From: Campylobacterota bacterium
Lineage (GTDB): Bacteria; Campylobacterota; Campylobacteria; Campylobacterales; Sulfurimonadaceae
Length of the DNA: 52,894 nt
Assembly (NCBI GenBank): GCA_013607635.1
Contig: VCAY01000006.1
Coordinates: 1 to 52,894, forward strand
Direction of reading: 5' to 3'
A program made the position numbers and the translations under genes. This document shows, piece after piece, positions 7,630 to 16,178 of the stretch. The notes beneath the pieces were generated by a model that was not told the origin of the DNA, did not search any database, and worked only from the letters and a program-made list of their open reading frames with translations. How positions within the stretch are numbered: the first letter of the stretch is position 1; each line of letters starts with the position of its first letter.

Positions 7630-8802
7630 TTAGAATTTTACTTCTGCTGTTACCATATACTGCGTACCGTTTTCTTTCTCTTTAGCACTGCCAGCCTCAT
7701 TATCGGTAACAATAACATTTGCTACCCACTCAACATTTTTGTTTTGATGCCAGGCTGCACCAACAATATAACCTCTGTCTGCAGGTTCTTTAGCACCCGA
7801 TACTTGTTCTTTTGTCCAAGAGTCGTAACGAGCAAGTAATTTATACTCTTTATCTGCACCCATACGGTACTCACCGTTTACAGAGTAACCAGAACCAGCT
7901 TGCCCAGATACATTATTAGCAATCTTTGAAGTATTATCAGAGTAAACATACTGTGCTGCTACCAAAAAGGATGGTTGGTTGTAAACAGTATGTAGTCCAC
8001 CAAAAATTAAATCTTGATTTTCCGTTTGTGTCCCAACTGTAACAGTTTTATGCCCTTTATTGTATTGACCAAAGAAAGAGGTATCCCAGTATGTTTTCTT
8101 TGTCTGTTTATCTTTACCGTTTACTCCAAGAATATGCGCAGTTGTTCTCCACTCAAAACTCATGCCGTTTCCATTACTAGCAGAATGATAACCTTCACCA
8201 TTGAAGATTCCGTAATCAGCATCGAAGTATTGTGTTTTCGTTTTAAACATTACACCAAAATCAGCAGAGTTTGATAAATCAGGTCCATGCTTTTTATCTT
8301 CAATAAGTACTTTAGAGATACTTCTGTAATACCAAGCATTATGCTCTTCATAATCATGCCAAGGACGATGCACAAGACCCATTTCAACACCCGTATGAGC
8401 AAAAATATCATTCAAATAAAGATATGCATATTTTGCACGAACTTTTTCATCACCGACAACATCTTTACTCACATCAAATGTTACACGATAGTAAGATTTC
8501 GGGTCATCCAAAAGGTATGCTTTTACTTGAAAATAAGCACGACGGATCTCAAAATCTTGCGTAGATGGTGTTGCAGCATCTGAATAATTTGTATATTTAT
8601 ACCCTAGAAAAGTCTGACCAGAAAATTTCAGTTTGTCTGCATGAGAAAAAACTGAAGTATCAGACTTTATCTCTGTACGCCCCTCACCCGCTTTTGTAAA
8701 GACCTTAGCGTTTTCATCTTGATAAAGAGTCACATCACCTGCATTTGCAACAACTGCACCGAGAGTTAAAACAGCCAAAGCTGATAAAACAATTCTTTTC
8801 AT
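7630..8802 (-). CDS. outer-membrane porin, phosphate-starvation regulated
   Basis: 390 residues. A clear signal peptide (residues 1-21, ending VVANA) precedes a mature protein rich in alternating, aromatic-containing beta strands. It ends in Phe (TAEVKF), the usual outer-membrane beta-barrel signal. The start ATG at 8802 has AAGGGA upstream. The strongest clue to function is its promoter, which has a Pho box and mirrors the pstS promoter on the other side of the intergenic region. I infer that it admits phosphate or polyphosphate, as PhoE and OprP/OprO do, possibly through an OprP-like fold. The sequence does not by itself prove that family. Confidence 0.75.
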   Translation of the reverse strand: MKRIVLSALAVLTLGAVVANAGDVTLYQDENAKVFTKAGEGRTEIKSDTSVFSHADKLKFSGQTFLGYKYTNYSDAATPSTQDFEIRRAYFQVKAYLLDDPKSYYRVTFDVSKDVVGDEKVRAKYAYLYLNDIFAHTGVEMGLVHRPWHDYEEHNAWYYRSISKVLIEDKKHGPDLSNSADFGVMFKTKTQYFDADYGIFNGEGYHSASNGNGMSFEWRTTAHILGVNGKDKQTKKTYWDTSFFGQYNKGHKTVTVGTQTENQDLIFGGLHTVYNQPSFLVAAQYVYSDNTSKIANNVSGQAGSGYSVNGEYRMGADKEYKLLARYDSWTKEQVSGAKEPADRGYIVGAAWHQNKNVEWVANVIVTDNEAGSAKEKENGTQYMVTAEVKF

Positions 8803-8832
8803 TTCATTATCCCTTTTTGTTTGTTGGGCGGA

Positions 8833-8866
8833 AGTATAAAACAACTTGGTTACAAAAAGATTACAA
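8833..8866 (-). promoter_or_regulatory. Pho box and -10 of the porin
   Basis: Read on the minus strand, TTGTAATC-N3-TTGTAAC (8866-8849) is two direct repeats 11 bp apart, as in a PhoB-type box. It is followed after exactly 10 nt by TATACT (8838-8833). In the other orientation the same site reads GTTAC-N6-ATTAC, close to the C. jejuni PhosR box as I recall it (GTTTC-N6-GTTTC). Confidence 0.75.
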
Positions 8867-8879
8867 TATCACCCCTTGG

Positions 8880-8913
8880 CTGTAATCGTTTTGTAATCTA
8901 ACTGTTTTATACT
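8880..8913 (+). promoter_or_regulatory. Pho box and -10 of pstS
   Basis: CTGTAATC-N3-TTGTAAT (8880-8897), a 10-nt gap, then TATACT (8908-8913). It is a near mirror image of the porin promoter in the same 144-bp divergent region. No -35 hexamer is evident; the box occupies that position, as in activator-dependent Pho promoters. Confidence 0.78.
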
Positions 8914-8946
8914 TCCACAACTTCAAAAATTATAAAGGTGGAACAA

Positions 8947-9951
8947 ATGAAAAAAGTGATCAAAATTGCTCTTGCAACTTCAGTTTTGGCTACTAGCTTA
9001 CTAGCTAACGATATTATTAAAGGTAGTGGGGCTTCTTTTCCATACAGTGTATATAATGCGTGGACAAAAGAGTACTTCAAAGCAACAGGCAACAAAGTTG
9101 ACTACATCTCCAAAGGTTCTTCCAAAGGGATCAAAGATGCTAAAGCAAGACAAGTAGATTTTGCAGGAACCGACAAGCCACTCTCCCCTAAAGTGTTAAA
9201 AAAACACTCTCTTTATCAGTTTCCCGGTGTTGTTGGTGCAATCACTATGGGTTATAACATCCCGGGTGTAGATGGTCTAAAACTCAGCCGCGCTGCTATT
9301 GTAGCGATCAGTGAAGGCAAAGTTGCGTTTTGGGATGATGCTATCATCGCTGCGGCGAACAAAGATCTTAAACTCCCTCATAAACCTGTTACTTTCGTTC
9401 ACAGAGCAGATGGTTCAGGAACAACATACAACTACACTTACTTTCTTAGCAAAGTTTCAAAAGAGTGGAGAAAACACTACGGTGCAAAAAAATCACTCAA
9501 CTGGCCAGGAAACCATCATATCGGCGGAAACAAAAACACAGGTGTAGCAAGCCTTATCAAACAAACACCTTACTCTGTCGGCTACATCGACTATGCTGAT
9601 GCAAAACACAACGATATCGTTATGGCAAGTGTTGAGAACAAAGAGGGTAACTACATCAAACCAGAACTCTCTGCTTTTCAAGCCGCAGCAGCAAAAGCCA
9701 ACTTGGATCCTAAAAAAGATTTTTATGCAGTGATTGCCGATCCAAAGGGAGCAAACTCTTACCCTATCGTTGCGGCAACATTCATTTTAGTACCTGCTGA
9801 GAAGCCTGAGATGAATAAAAAAGTCACAGCATTTTACGACTGGGCATACAAAAACGCTCAAGAGAGTGCTAAAAGCCTTGGATTTGTTCCACTCCCCGAT
9901 GCTTTAACAAGCAAGATCAGAAAATACTGGGATACCAAGGGTATCCACTAA
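8947..9951 (+). CDS. pstS: phosphate ABC transporter, periplasmic binding protein PstS
   Basis: Periplasmic high-affinity phosphate receptor that delivers Pi to PstCAB. It has 334 residues with a signal peptide at 1-20 (ALATSVLATSLLA, cleavage before ND). Ligand loops visible are IKGSGASFPYSVY, ISKGSSKGIKDA, DFAGTDKPLS and RADGSGTTYNYT. The start ATG at 8947 is preceded by AAAGGTGG; the frame could begin with GTG at 8938, but that codon is inside the ribosome binding site. It is controlled by the Pho box at 8880-8897. A second Pho promoter begins one base after its stop, so pstS can be expressed apart from the rest. Confidence 0.95.
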   Translation: MKKVIKIALATSVLATSLLANDIIKGSGASFPYSVYNAWTKEYFKATGNKVDYISKGSSKGIKDAKARQVDFAGTDKPLSPKVLKKHSLYQFPGVVGAITMGYNIPGVDGLKLSRAAIVAISEGKVAFWDDAIIAAANKDLKLPHKPVTFVHRADGSGTTYNYTYFLSKVSKEWRKHYGAKKSLNWPGNHHIGGNKNTGVASLIKQTPYSVGYIDYADAKHNDIVMASVENKEGNYIKPELSAFQAAAAKANLDPKKDFYAVIADPKGANSYPIVAATFILVPAEKPEMNKKVTAFYDWAYKNAQESAKSLGFVPLPDALTSKIRKYWDTKGIH

Positions 9952-9952
9952 G

Positions 9953-9986
9953 CTGTAATCTCTTTGTAATCTATTTTTACTATAAT
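9953..9986 (+). promoter_or_regulatory. internal Pho box and -10 of pstC
   Basis: CTGTAATC-N3-TTGTAAT (9953-9970), again followed after 10 nt by a perfect TATAAT (9981-9986). The box starts one nucleotide after the pstS stop codon. It gives the membrane and regulatory genes their own phosphate-controlled promoter with a leader of about 25 nt. Confidence 0.78.
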
Positions 9987-10016
9987 TTTACCACTTAATA
10001 TTTTGGGCTGTTGACA

Positions 10017-10958
10017 ATGGAAAAACTTTTTCAAAAGATCTCATTTATCAGTGCTTCTTTAGTACTTGTTTTACTGCTTGGTATATTTAGTGTGCTTTTT
10101 ATGCAAGCAAAACCGGCTATTGATGCGTTTGGTCTTGGATTTATCACCGACAAACGATGGAACCAGGAAATTCCGCTTGATAATGGCGCTGCACCACAGA
10201 CAATAACCCAAGAGGTTGATGCAGATGATGAGGAGATGATCCTTGATGAAGATGATGAGGAGGTGGAGACAACAACTGTTTATGGTGGTCTTGTGCCTAT
10301 CCTTGGGACAATCTTCTCTACCCTCATTGCCCTTACTTTTGCCCTGCCTATTGCGATGGGGATCGCCGTTTTTTTAGCGGAGATGGCTTCTAAAAATGTA
10401 GCAAAATATGTCGGTATCGCTATCGAGCTTCTAGCAGCGATCCCAAGTATCATTTTTGGGATGTGGGGGCTTTACTATTTTGCGCCGATCATTGCCGATA
10501 GTTTTGGAGGTTTTCAGGTCTCACTCCTTACTGCCGGACTTGTTCTTGGAGTTATGATCCTGCCGTTTATGGCAGCTATCACACGCGATAGTATGAACAC
10601 CACTCCAGATGTGCTTAAAGAATCAGCTTATGCACTGGGAGCTACAAAGTTTGAGGTGGTTAAAGATGTCATTTTTCCATACTCCAAAGTGGGCATCATC
10701 GGTTCAATCATCTTAGCACTTGGTCGCGCACTGGGTGAGACGATGGCGGTTGCGTTTCTTATCGGTGCGGTTTATTCGATCCCCCAAAAGATCACCGATC
10801 CCACCATCTCGATCCCTGTTGCTATGGCTGTGAATTTTGGAGAGGCGAGCGGGCTTGGGGAGAATGCGCTTTTTTACCTTGGGATGTTGCTGTTTATCTT
10901 AAGTTTTGGTTTTATAGCGTTTGCGAAGTTCTACTTTCTTCAAAGGTCAAAAATATGA
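10017..10958 (+). CDS. pstC: phosphate ABC transporter permease PstC
   Basis: One of the two membrane channel subunits of the Pst importer. It has 313 residues with an N-terminal TM helix (10-29), then five more helices and the EAA-type loop (ALGATKFEVVKDVIFPYSKVG). An odd feature is a strongly acidic stretch at residues 66-84, with 13 Asp/Glu out of 19, placed in the periplasmic loop between TM1 and TM2 where PstS docks. I choose ATG 10017; an in-frame TTG at 10011 is also possible. The 3' end overlaps pstA by 4 nt (ATGA). Confidence 0.93.
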   Translation: MEKLFQKISFISASLVLVLLLGIFSVLFMQAKPAIDAFGLGFITDKRWNQEIPLDNGAAPQTITQEVDADDEEMILDEDDEEVETTTVYGGLVPILGTIFSTLIALTFALPIAMGIAVFLAEMASKNVAKYVGIAIELLAAIPSIIFGMWGLYYFAPIIADSFGGFQVSLLTAGLVLGVMILPFMAAITRDSMNTTPDVLKESAYALGATKFEVVKDVIFPYSKVGIIGSIILALGRALGETMAVAFLIGAVYSIPQKITDPTISIPVAMAVNFGEASGLGENALFYLGMLLFILSFGFIAFAKFYFLQRSKI

Positions 10959-11758
10959 GACTCGTTGTCAATAAAATATTTTTACTCCTCTCGATCACCT
11001 CTGCGCTTATTGGTTTGGGGTTTTTAGGCTGGATACTTATCACGATCTTTATCAACGGTATCAGCTCGATCCATCTTGGACTTTTTCTTGACGATCTCGT
11101 TGACGGGGGTCTTAGAAACCTCATCATAGGGCAGCTCATCTTAGCGCTTCTTGCCGGAGTGATCGGTGTACCGCTTGGGATGGTCGCTGGGATCTACATC
11201 AGAGAGTATGGCAGAGGAAAGTACGCAACCTTCATCCGCGATCTTAGTGATATTATGATGTCCACCCCCTCAATCGTGATCGGTGCTTTTGTGTATGCTT
11301 TTGCTGTGGCACCTTACGGTGGAGCCAACGGTTTTGCGGGTGTGATCGCACTCTGTATTATGATGATCCCTATCATTGTCAACACAACCGACTCGATGCT
11401 CTCACTCGTTCCAAAAGAGCTTCGTGAAGCGGGGATAGCACTTGGTGCTTCAAAATATAGAGTTATTTTGGATATTGTTATAAAAGCGGCAAAAGTTGGG
11501 ATCATGACTGGAATCCTCCTTGCCTTTGCAAGGATAGCGGGTGAAACAGCACCACTGCTTTTTACATCAGAGACGAGCAACTATTTTAGTCTCGATCTTC
11601 GTGATAGTTTTCCATCATTAACGGTGAGTATCTACAACCTAGCCAACGAACCGCAACAATCAAGCCGCGATCTAGCATGGGCAGCTTCGTTTATCTTAAC
11701 AGTGCTTGTATTGCTTATCAACCTCACAGGTAGATTTATCACAAGAAACAAAAAATAA
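10955..11758 (+). CDS. pstA: phosphate ABC transporter permease PstA
   Basis: Second channel subunit of the Pst importer. It has 267 residues with six hydrophobic segments, the loop IYIREYGRGKYATFIRDL and the conserved cytoplasmic EAGIALGASKYRVILDIVI, which couples to PstB. It also carries the AGETAPLLFT stretch characteristic of PstA. It starts on the 4-nt overlap with pstC, so translation is coupled and equal amounts of the two permeases can be expected. pstB follows after 15 nt. Confidence 0.94.
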   Translation: MRLVVNKIFLLLSITSALIGLGFLGWILITIFINGISSIHLGLFLDDLVDGGLRNLIIGQLILALLAGVIGVPLGMVAGIYIREYGRGKYATFIRDLSDIMMSTPSIVIGAFVYAFAVAPYGGANGFAGVIALCIMMIPIIVNTTDSMLSLVPKELREAGIALGASKYRVILDIVIKAAKVGIMTGILLAFARIAGETAPLLFTSETSNYFSLDLRDSFPSLTVSIYNLANEPQQSSRDLAWAASFILTVLVLLINLTGRFITRNKK

Positions 11759-11773
11759 TTAAGGATCTATCTT

Positions 11774-12556
11774 ATGGATGTAATGAAAATCAAAAAATTC
11801 TCTTTTACCTACGCAGGAGTTGATCACCCATCACTCAAAAACATCACCCTGCCGATCGAGCAAAACAAGATCACAGCACTCATCGGCCCTAGTGGATGTG
11901 GTAAATCAACACTGCTTCGCTCACTCAATCGTATCCATGATCTTTATCCCGGCAACAAGTATGACGGCAAGATCGAACTGCTTGATCTTCAAACCGGCAA
12001 GTACAACAACATCTTAGAGATCAAAAAAGAGAACCAATTTATCAAACTACGCCAACAGGTGGGGATGATTTTTCAAAAACCAACTCCGTTTCCTATGAGT
12101 ATCTTTGAGAATGTGGCGTATGGTCTAAAAATTGCCGGCATTAAAAACAAAACAGAACTCCAAGACAGAGTTGAAGCGGCCATCAAAGGTGCGGCACTCT
12201 TTAAAGAGGTAAACGACAGACTCGATCGCTCCGCAATGGGGCTCTCTGGTGGACAGCAACAGCGTCTGTGTATTGCACGTGCCGTTGCAGTCAAACCTGA
12301 AGTGCTTTTGTTTGATGAGCCAACATCAGCGCTTGACCCTATCAGCACAGGTGCGATCGAGGAGTTGATCGTGGAGCTTAAAAAAGATGTAAGCATCGCT
12401 ATTGTGACACACAACATGCAGCAAGCCAGCCGTATCAGCGACTACACTGCATTTATGTACCTTGGGGATCTGGTTGAGTTTGACAAAACTGCAACAATCT
12501 TTTTAAACCCATCAGAGCAACAAACAGAAGATTATATCACCGGAAGATTCGGATAA
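11774..12556 (+). CDS. pstB: phosphate ABC transporter ATP-binding protein PstB
   Basis: ATPase that drives phosphate import. It has 260 residues with Walker [11 protein letters not shown]-loop [13 protein letters not shown] (the PTPFPMSI is typical of PstB), signature LSGGQQQR, Walker [14 protein letters not shown] and the H-loop IVTHNM. AAGGA precedes the ATG at proper spacing. It works as a dimer on the cytoplasmic face of PstCA. In PhoB/PhoR-type systems it also relays transporter state to PhoU, which is the next gene, 12 nt on. Confidence 0.95.
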   Translation: MDVMKIKKFSFTYAGVDHPSLKNITLPIEQNKITALIGPSGCGKSTLLRSLNRIHDLYPGNKYDGKIELLDLQTGKYNNILEIKKENQFIKLRQQVGMIFQKPTPFPMSIFENVAYGLKIAGIKNKTELQDRVEAAIKGAALFKEVNDRLDRSAMGLSGGQQQRLCIARAVAVKPEVLLFDEPTSALDPISTGAIEELIVELKKDVSIAIVTHNMQQASRISDYTAFMYLGDLVEFDKTATIFLNPSEQQTEDYITGRFG

Positions 12557-12568
12557 AAAAGGAGCACT

Positions 12569-13234
12569 ATGTTAGCAACATTTAAAACAAGCCTGGAGGA
12601 TGTCAAGACAAAGATCACCAACATCGGTAACGACCTCATCAAAGCCAACGAAACGATCGCTGAAGCGATTACAGATTGTGATACGCAGAGATTCAACAAA
12701 GCGCGATCTTATGTAAAAAACATTAGCGCAAAAACCAATGAGATCGATAACGCCATCATTAAAATCTTGGCACTCTACACTCCTGAAGCAAGAGATCTCA
12801 GACAAGTTGTAGCTTATTTCAAGATCACCAACGAGCTTGCCCGTGCCTGTTCAAACACAAGAAGCTTCATTCGAGGTTTTAGTGATGTTTGCAGGGAGCT
12901 TGATGTGGAGATGATTCAAGAGTACGCTGTTGCTATGCAGCGCTCAACCATCAAAGCAGCTACAATAGCAGTGAGCATGATCAACTGTGAAGATGCAGAT
13001 GAGCTTCAAGAACACTACGAAGAGGTGCTCATTGAAGAGAACAAAACAGATGATCTCTACACCATGCTTGAGAAAAACCTCATCCAAAAAGCAGAAAGCT
13101 CCAGTGGTGAGTTTGAGAAATACCACAGAATGCTTCGTGCCCTTCGCAAAAGTGAAAAAGTAGCCGGTCGAGCGATCTCTATGGCAAACCTTCTGCTTTA
13201 TGCAAAAGTTGGTGGAGAGCTTCACGCTTCATAA
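12569..13234 (+). CDS. phoU: phosphate signalling regulator PhoU
   Basis: 221 residues, all helical, built as two PhoU-type three-helix repeats (about 5-100 and 110-210). The metal-binding acidic patches are around RDLRQVVAYFKITNELAR and ENKTDDLYTMLEKN. PhoU joins the Pst transporter to the sensor kinase and shuts down the Pho response when phosphate is plentiful. AGGAGC precedes the ATG. The sensor kinase gene starts 3 nt after its stop, in keeping with a direct functional pairing. Confidence 0.88.
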   Translation: MLATFKTSLEDVKTKITNIGNDLIKANETIAEAITDCDTQRFNKARSYVKNISAKTNEIDNAIIKILALYTPEARDLRQVVAYFKITNELARACSNTRSFIRGFSDVCRELDVEMIQEYAVAMQRSTIKAATIAVSMINCEDADELQEHYEEVLIEENKTDDLYTMLEKNLIQKAESSSGEFEKYHRMLRALRKSEKVAGRAISMANLLLYAKVGGELHAS

Positions 13235-13237
13235 GTT

Positions 13238-14623
13238 ATGAAAAAGTTGCTAAAGTTTCATGAGATCATCTTACGAAAGTTTTTAGCACTTTTTGCCACC
13301 CTTTTTATCATTGTAGGGGCTATTGTCTATTTTTGGGAATACGACTTTTACCTCGAATCCTCCAAAGACTCACTTATCCAAGATATTGAATTACTCTCTT
13401 ACTCTCTTGATGCTAGCAGTGATCTTGACAAACTCGCCAAGAAAGTTAAGCAAAACCTCGATCTTCGACTCACTATCATCGATGCTGATGGCAAAGTGAT
13501 CGCAGAATCACATAAAGACAAGACCAAAATGGAGAACCACCGCTACCGCAAAGAGATTATGATGAGTGACAAAGAGCCTTACGGTGTTGTTGTCAGAGAC
13601 TCCAAAACGGTTGGTAAAAAACTCCAATATGTTGCAAAAAAAATAACACTTCACGGCAAAACGATCTACATAAGACTTGCCCGTGAACTTCGGGGGATCA
13701 ACGAAGAGATCATCCAGCTTGCTATCAAAATATTTTCGGTACTGCTGCTCTTTTTTGCCGCAGTATTTTTTACAACCTATAAAATCAATGCTCAGGTTGA
13801 GCAAGAGGTGAGCAAGATTATCTCATTTCTTAAATCTCTAACAAAAAAACAAAAATCCACTTACATCTCCTCTGAGTTTTCTCAGGAGTTTGCACTTATC
13901 ACTTCACTGCTGACAAAGATTGCCCAGATCATTGCAAAAAAAGAGAAAAGGAAAAGCAAATATACCCAGCAACTCCAAAAACTTAATAAACAAAAAGATG
14001 ATATCATCTCCGCGATCTCGCACGAGTTTAAAAACCCGATCGCTGTGATTAACGGCTACACGCAAACCCTTCTTGACGATCCACAGATCAATCCAAATAT
14101 CCGTCAAAAATTTCTTGGCAAGATCCACTCGAACGGTATGAAACTCTCAAGTCTGATCGACACTCTACGCCTCTCACTCAAGCTTGATTCCAAACAACAA
14201 TCACTCTCACTTGAAGAGTGCAGCATCAACGAACTAGTTGATGAGTGTATTGAGGGCTTAAAACTCAACTATCCTCGCCGCGAGATCGTTATAGAGGGTG
14301 AAAATGTAGCGATCAAAGCCGACAAAACAATGCTTGGCATCGTCATTACCAACTTAATAGAAAATGCCTTAAAATATTCAGAGGATGAAGTGGTTGTAAG
14401 AATCACACAAAAACAGCTAGATGTGATCGACAGTGGGATTGGAATCGGTAAAAAAGAGCTTGAGAGGATCACCGACAAATTCTACCGTGTCAATAAAAAC
14501 ACGTGGAACAACTCACTCGGACTTGGTCTGTTTTTAGTTGAGAACATCCTCAAACTCCACAACTTCAAACTCAAGATTAAAAGTGAGCCCAATAAAGGTT
14601 CTACCTTTTCAATTATTTTTTAA
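13238..14623 (+). CDS. membrane sensor histidine kinase, PhoR/PhosS-like
   Basis: 461 residues: TM1 at about 14-34, a periplasmic domain of about 130 residues, TM2 at about 165-185, then HisKA with the phospho-acceptor His262 (SHEFKNP) and an HATPase domain (N-box NLIENALKYS, G1 DSGIGIG, G2 GLGLFLV). Its place directly after phoU, under Pho-box control, makes it the phosphate-responsive kinase by inference. A large periplasmic domain differs from E. coli PhoR but fits the C. jejuni PhosS type. No response-regulator gene follows; a toxin operon runs into it from the other strand with a 4-nt overlap. Confidence 0.85.
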   Translation: MKKLLKFHEIILRKFLALFATLFIIVGAIVYFWEYDFYLESSKDSLIQDIELLSYSLDASSDLDKLAKKVKQNLDLRLTIIDADGKVIAESHKDKTKMENHRYRKEIMMSDKEPYGVVVRDSKTVGKKLQYVAKKITLHGKTIYIRLARELRGINEEIIQLAIKIFSVLLLFFAAVFFTTYKINAQVEQEVSKIISFLKSLTKKQKSTYISSEFSQEFALITSLLTKIAQIIAKKEKRKSKYTQQLQKLNKQKDDIISAISHEFKNPIAVINGYTQTLLDDPQINPNIRQKFLGKIHSNGMKLSSLIDTLRLSLKLDSKQQSLSLEECSINELVDECIEGLKLNYPRREIVIEGENVAIKADKTMLGIVITNLIENALKYSEDEVVVRITQKQLDVIDSGIGIGKKELERITDKFYRVNKNTWNNSLGLGLFLVENILKLHNFKLKIKSEPNKGSTFSIIF

Positions 14624-15057
14624 TGGGATACGGATTCAATTATTTTTAATTTTAATGATTCACTAAACTCATCCTCTTGGATAATCGAATGTATAATTTC
14701 AAGCAGTAATGTATCTGTTATTTTTCCTTCTGCCAACCATACCACAATCTCTTCCATCTCTTGAACAAATCTATTGACACAATAACCATAGCCATTGAGT
14801 TGCAAAAAATAAGCACCTAACACCAAACTAGAGCGTTTATTACCATCAGTAAAGGGATGAAATTTATTCACAGCATAGACTAAGTGTTTTAATTTTTCTT
14901 CAAATGATGGGTAATAATCATTATTTTGGATATGTTCCAAAGTGCTATCAAGAAATCCTATTTCACGATACCCATGCAATCCCCCACTATTATCTATAAT
15001 CCAGTCGTGTACTTCAACGGCATGTTTAGTGTCAAAATAAAAGATTGAAGTCTCCAT
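14620..15057 (-). CDS. Doc-type Fic toxin (death-on-curing family)
   Basis: 145 residues with the Fic/Doc catalytic loop HPFTDGNKR at 67-75, preceded by a helix typical of Doc (LKHLVYAVNKF). The length is close to phage P1 Doc (126 residues). Doc proteins phosphorylate elongation factor Tu and stop translation; whether this one is a kinase or an AMP-transferase cannot be read from sequence. No Phd-type antitoxin is beside it. Instead it follows, after 5 nt, a 338-residue DNA-binding protein that is the likely neutralising or regulating partner. Its 3' end overlaps that of the phosphate sensor kinase. Confidence 0.82.
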   Translation of the reverse strand: METSIFYFDTKHAVEVHDWIIDNSGGLHGYREIGFLDSTLEHIQNNDYYPSFEEKLKHLVYAVNKFHPFTDGNKRSSLVLGAYFLQLNGYGYCVNRFVQEMEEIVVWLAEGKITDTLLLEIIHSIIQEDEFSESLKLKIIESVSH

Positions 15058-15062
15058 CTGTA

Positions 15063-16079
15063 CTATCTATCTTTCAATCTTTTTAAAACGGCAAGCGTTT
15101 CAGGATCGGAAAGTCTCTCTTGAAGAGATTTACTTGTCTCTCCTAAAAACTTGTCAAAATCATCTTGCGACACCGATTGAATATAACTCTCCAATTTATG
15201 GTGCAAGGCATCTCTAAAACATAAATCTCGACTTGCCATCTTGACTCTGGCATCATTGATATGTGGTACCAAATAAGGATTTTTTGAAGCTTCATCAATA
15301 AGCGCATCAAGCTCTTTTTGTGTGAGTTTTCTCCCAAGTTTTTCAAACTTCTGCTTCATCTCAACAGCCAATCCATGTTCAAAACTAGCTATAGCATTGA
15401 GTACCTCTGCATACATGGTCTCTCTTATTTTATCTTTTTGCTGTAGTGCTAAAATCTTTTTATATTCAGCGGCATTTTCTAAAAAAATCACTTCATAGAT
15501 GCGATTAGTATACTTCCCATATTTCCAGTTCTCAGCCCGAAGATAAAAATCAAGAGCGTCTGTAAACTCTTTTCTGTAATTATACTCTTTATAAGTCGAT
15601 GGTAAATAGGCTTCATCTCTTTGGTTAATATATTTTGTATGGCCTCCTGATTTTTGAGCCATCACATCAAGAACAATATCGAGTATCTTGTTTCGTATCT
15701 CTTTTGCCCTTTGACTCTCTGTGACCAACATGGCAATATTAAGTACTGTCCTAAAAGAGAATACCCCTAATGAAGGCACTTTAGAGATGTCGGCGACATT
15801 GATGTCGTCGAGTAAGATTTTTTTAAGTTCTCTAAGTTGCGGACCTTTTATAACTCTATATCCATGTTTAGACAACTCTTCACTGTGACTTTCTATGTAT
15901 CTGTCTATTGTCCTCTCATCAATATCCAAAATTTCAGCCACTTGCGCTTTGGTAAATATCATCTCGTCATGCCAATAGACCCCATTTAATGGAAGATTTG
16001 ATTCAATTTGTTCTAAAGCAAAACCATTATTAAGTATATTTTGTCTGCTAATAGTTGATGTTGTTAAATCTTTAGTCAT
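15063..16079 (-). CDS. RhuM-like DNA-binding protein, presumed partner of Doc
   Basis: 338 residues. The segment YWHDEMIFTKAQVAEILDID (34-53), then ERTIDRYI, looks like the helix-turn-helix of RhuM-family proteins. Residues 100-135 (VFSFRTVLNIAMLVTESQRA) also fit a RhuM/phage-antirepressor-like core. The C-terminal half is charged and helical with no recognised domain. RhuM and Fic/Doc domains occur fused in some bacteria, so adjacent separate genes support a joint function. This is much larger than normal antitoxins. AGGAG precedes the ATG, which overlaps the stop of a 21-codon ORF (TAATG). Confidence 0.65.
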   Translation of the reverse strand: MTKDLTTSTISRQNILNNGFALEQIESNLPLNGVYWHDEMIFTKAQVAEILDIDERTIDRYIESHSEELSKHGYRVIKGPQLRELKKILLDDINVADISKVPSLGVFSFRTVLNIAMLVTESQRAKEIRNKILDIVLDVMAQKSGGHTKYINQRDEAYLPSTYKEYNYRKEFTDALDFYLRAENWKYGKYTNRIYEVIFLENAAEYKKILALQQKDKIRETMYAEVLNAIASFEHGLAVEMKQKFEKLGRKLTQKELDALIDEASKNPYLVPHINDARVKMASRDLCFRDALHHKLESYIQSVSQDDFDKFLGETSKSLQERLSDPETLAVLKRLKDR

Positions 16080-16144
16080 TACTTATCTCCTTTTGGAAAA
16101 TCTAAGAACTGTTTTTGTCTAAGTTTGGGGCGAGCACTTTGCAT
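16079..16144 (-). CDS. 21-residue basic micro-ORF coupled to the RhuM-like gene
   Basis: A short ORF starting MQSARPKLRQKQF, with six Lys/Arg residues, and its own Shine-Dalgarno AAAGGAA 7 nt before the ATG. Its stop overlaps the start of the RhuM-like gene (TAATG), the classic arrangement for translational coupling. It may be a leader peptide that regulates the operon, a very small third component, or the truncated start of a lost gene. Confidence 0.4.
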   Translation of the reverse strand: MQSARPKLRQKQFLDFPKGDK

Positions 16145-16178
16145 TATTTGATTCCTTTAGAAGTTATATCTAAAATTA

